Part shown: positions 6,483 to 6,594 of the stretch, piece by piece | Numbering within the stretch: position 1 is the first letter of the stretch | Layout: the number at the start of each line of letters is the position of its first letter | The notes under the pieces: model-generated | Databases searched by the model: none | Seen by the model: the letters and a program-made list of their open reading frames with translations, nothing else | What the model was told of the DNA's origin: nothing | Source of the DNA: an uncultured Clostridia bacterium | Lineage (GTDB): Bacteria > Bacillota > Clostridia > Lachnospirales > Bianqueaceae | DNA: 6,594 nucleotides | Assembly: GCA_947570515.1 (NCBI GenBank) | Contig: CANOUM010000091.1 | Location: 1-6,594 of the forward strand | Reading direction: 5' to 3' | Translations under genes and position numbers: made by a program

Positions 6483-6511
6483 ATTATACTATGATTTAAA
6501 ATCATTGTCAA
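6483..6511 (-). promoter_or_regulatory. Consensus sigma-A promoter of the riboswitch-flotillin transcript
   Basis: TTGACA (6511-6506) and TATAAT (6488-6483) are both perfect matches with an ideal 17-bp spacer. Predicted initiation is near 6477-6475, placing the aptamer's first P1 strand at the very 5' end of the RNA, as expected for a riboswitch. The distance to the flotillin ATG is about 300 nt. Confidence 0.88.
6491..6505. promoter_or_regulatory. 15-bp palindrome filling the promoter spacer, possible operator
   Basis: ATGATTTAAAATCAT is a perfect inverted repeat of 7 bp arms around one central base. It occupies 15 of the 17 bases between the -35 and -10 hexamers. The 7-1-7 geometry is that of many dimeric repressor sites (Fur/PerR-like boxes have it), but the half-site is not in register with the Fur consensus. 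AT-richness raises the chance of coincidence. Confidence 0.4.
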
Positions 6512-6594
6512 GCGTCGTCCAAATATTCGTTTTCAAGTCATGTAGGATTACAATACATGTGTTACAAGTGAATATAAAAAAGCAGAGAAGCTGT
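6512..6594. other. Right-edge intergenic sequence, no gene seen
   Basis: No coding region is supported. There is an inverted repeat CATGTA...TACATG (6539-6544 and 6554-6559), and the hexamer TTACAA occurs twice (6548 and 6562). At the edge, the minus-strand reading ACAGCTTCTCTGCTTTTTTATA looks like the 3' arm and T-tract of an intrinsic terminator. Its 5' arm would lie beyond the window, ending an upstream minus-strand gene. Confidence 0.35.

Noticed and set aside
6200..6511. 103-codon open frame on the minus strand upstream of the flotillin
   Set aside because: It starts within the -35 region of the promoter, runs through the riboswitch and terminator, has no ribosome site and resembles no protein family; the open frame is chance.

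Overview
The window looks like part of a low-to-moderate GC Firmicutes chromosome, most likely a Clostridia member (Lachnospiraceae-like is an inference). The grounds are strong AGGAGG-type ribosome binding sites, the dprA-topA pair typical of that phylum, a FloT-type flotillin and a yybP-ykoY-type riboswitch. It carries four protein genes. No tRNA, rRNA, insertion sequence or CRISPR array was seen.

Layout. Positions 1-1722 (minus) hold the first 574 codons of topA, DNA topoisomerase I, which runs off the left edge. Directly upstream, 22 nt away on the same strand, is dprA (1745-2953), the DNA-processing protein that loads RecA on incoming single strands. A 177-bp divergent intergenic region (2954-3130) has a good sigma-A-like promoter for dprA and a weaker one for the opposite gene. 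That gene, 3131-4654 (plus), is a YifB/ComM-family Mg-chelatase-like AAA+ ATPase. It ends in an 11-bp hairpin that also serves the convergent flotillin gene (4674-6176, minus).

The most interesting part is 6177-6594, which has no gene. On the minus strand it contains, in order: a consensus promoter (TTGACA, 17 bp, TATAAT) whose spacer is almost wholly a 15-bp palindrome; a leader that matches the yybP-ykoY manganese riboswitch by conserved motifs and fold; a long intrinsic terminator ending in six T that competes with aptamer helix P1; and about 160 nt of structured leader before the flotillin start. The arrangement predicts that the flotillin is transcribed only when the switch is in its metal-bound state. 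Flotillin is not a target normally listed for this riboswitch class, which mostly controls Mn exporters, TerC-like proteins and P-type ATPases.

Functionally, dprA and yifB/comM both relate to handling of incoming DNA in transformation, and topA is a housekeeping partner in the dprA operon. The flotillin unit is separate and appears to be membrane or metal-stress related.
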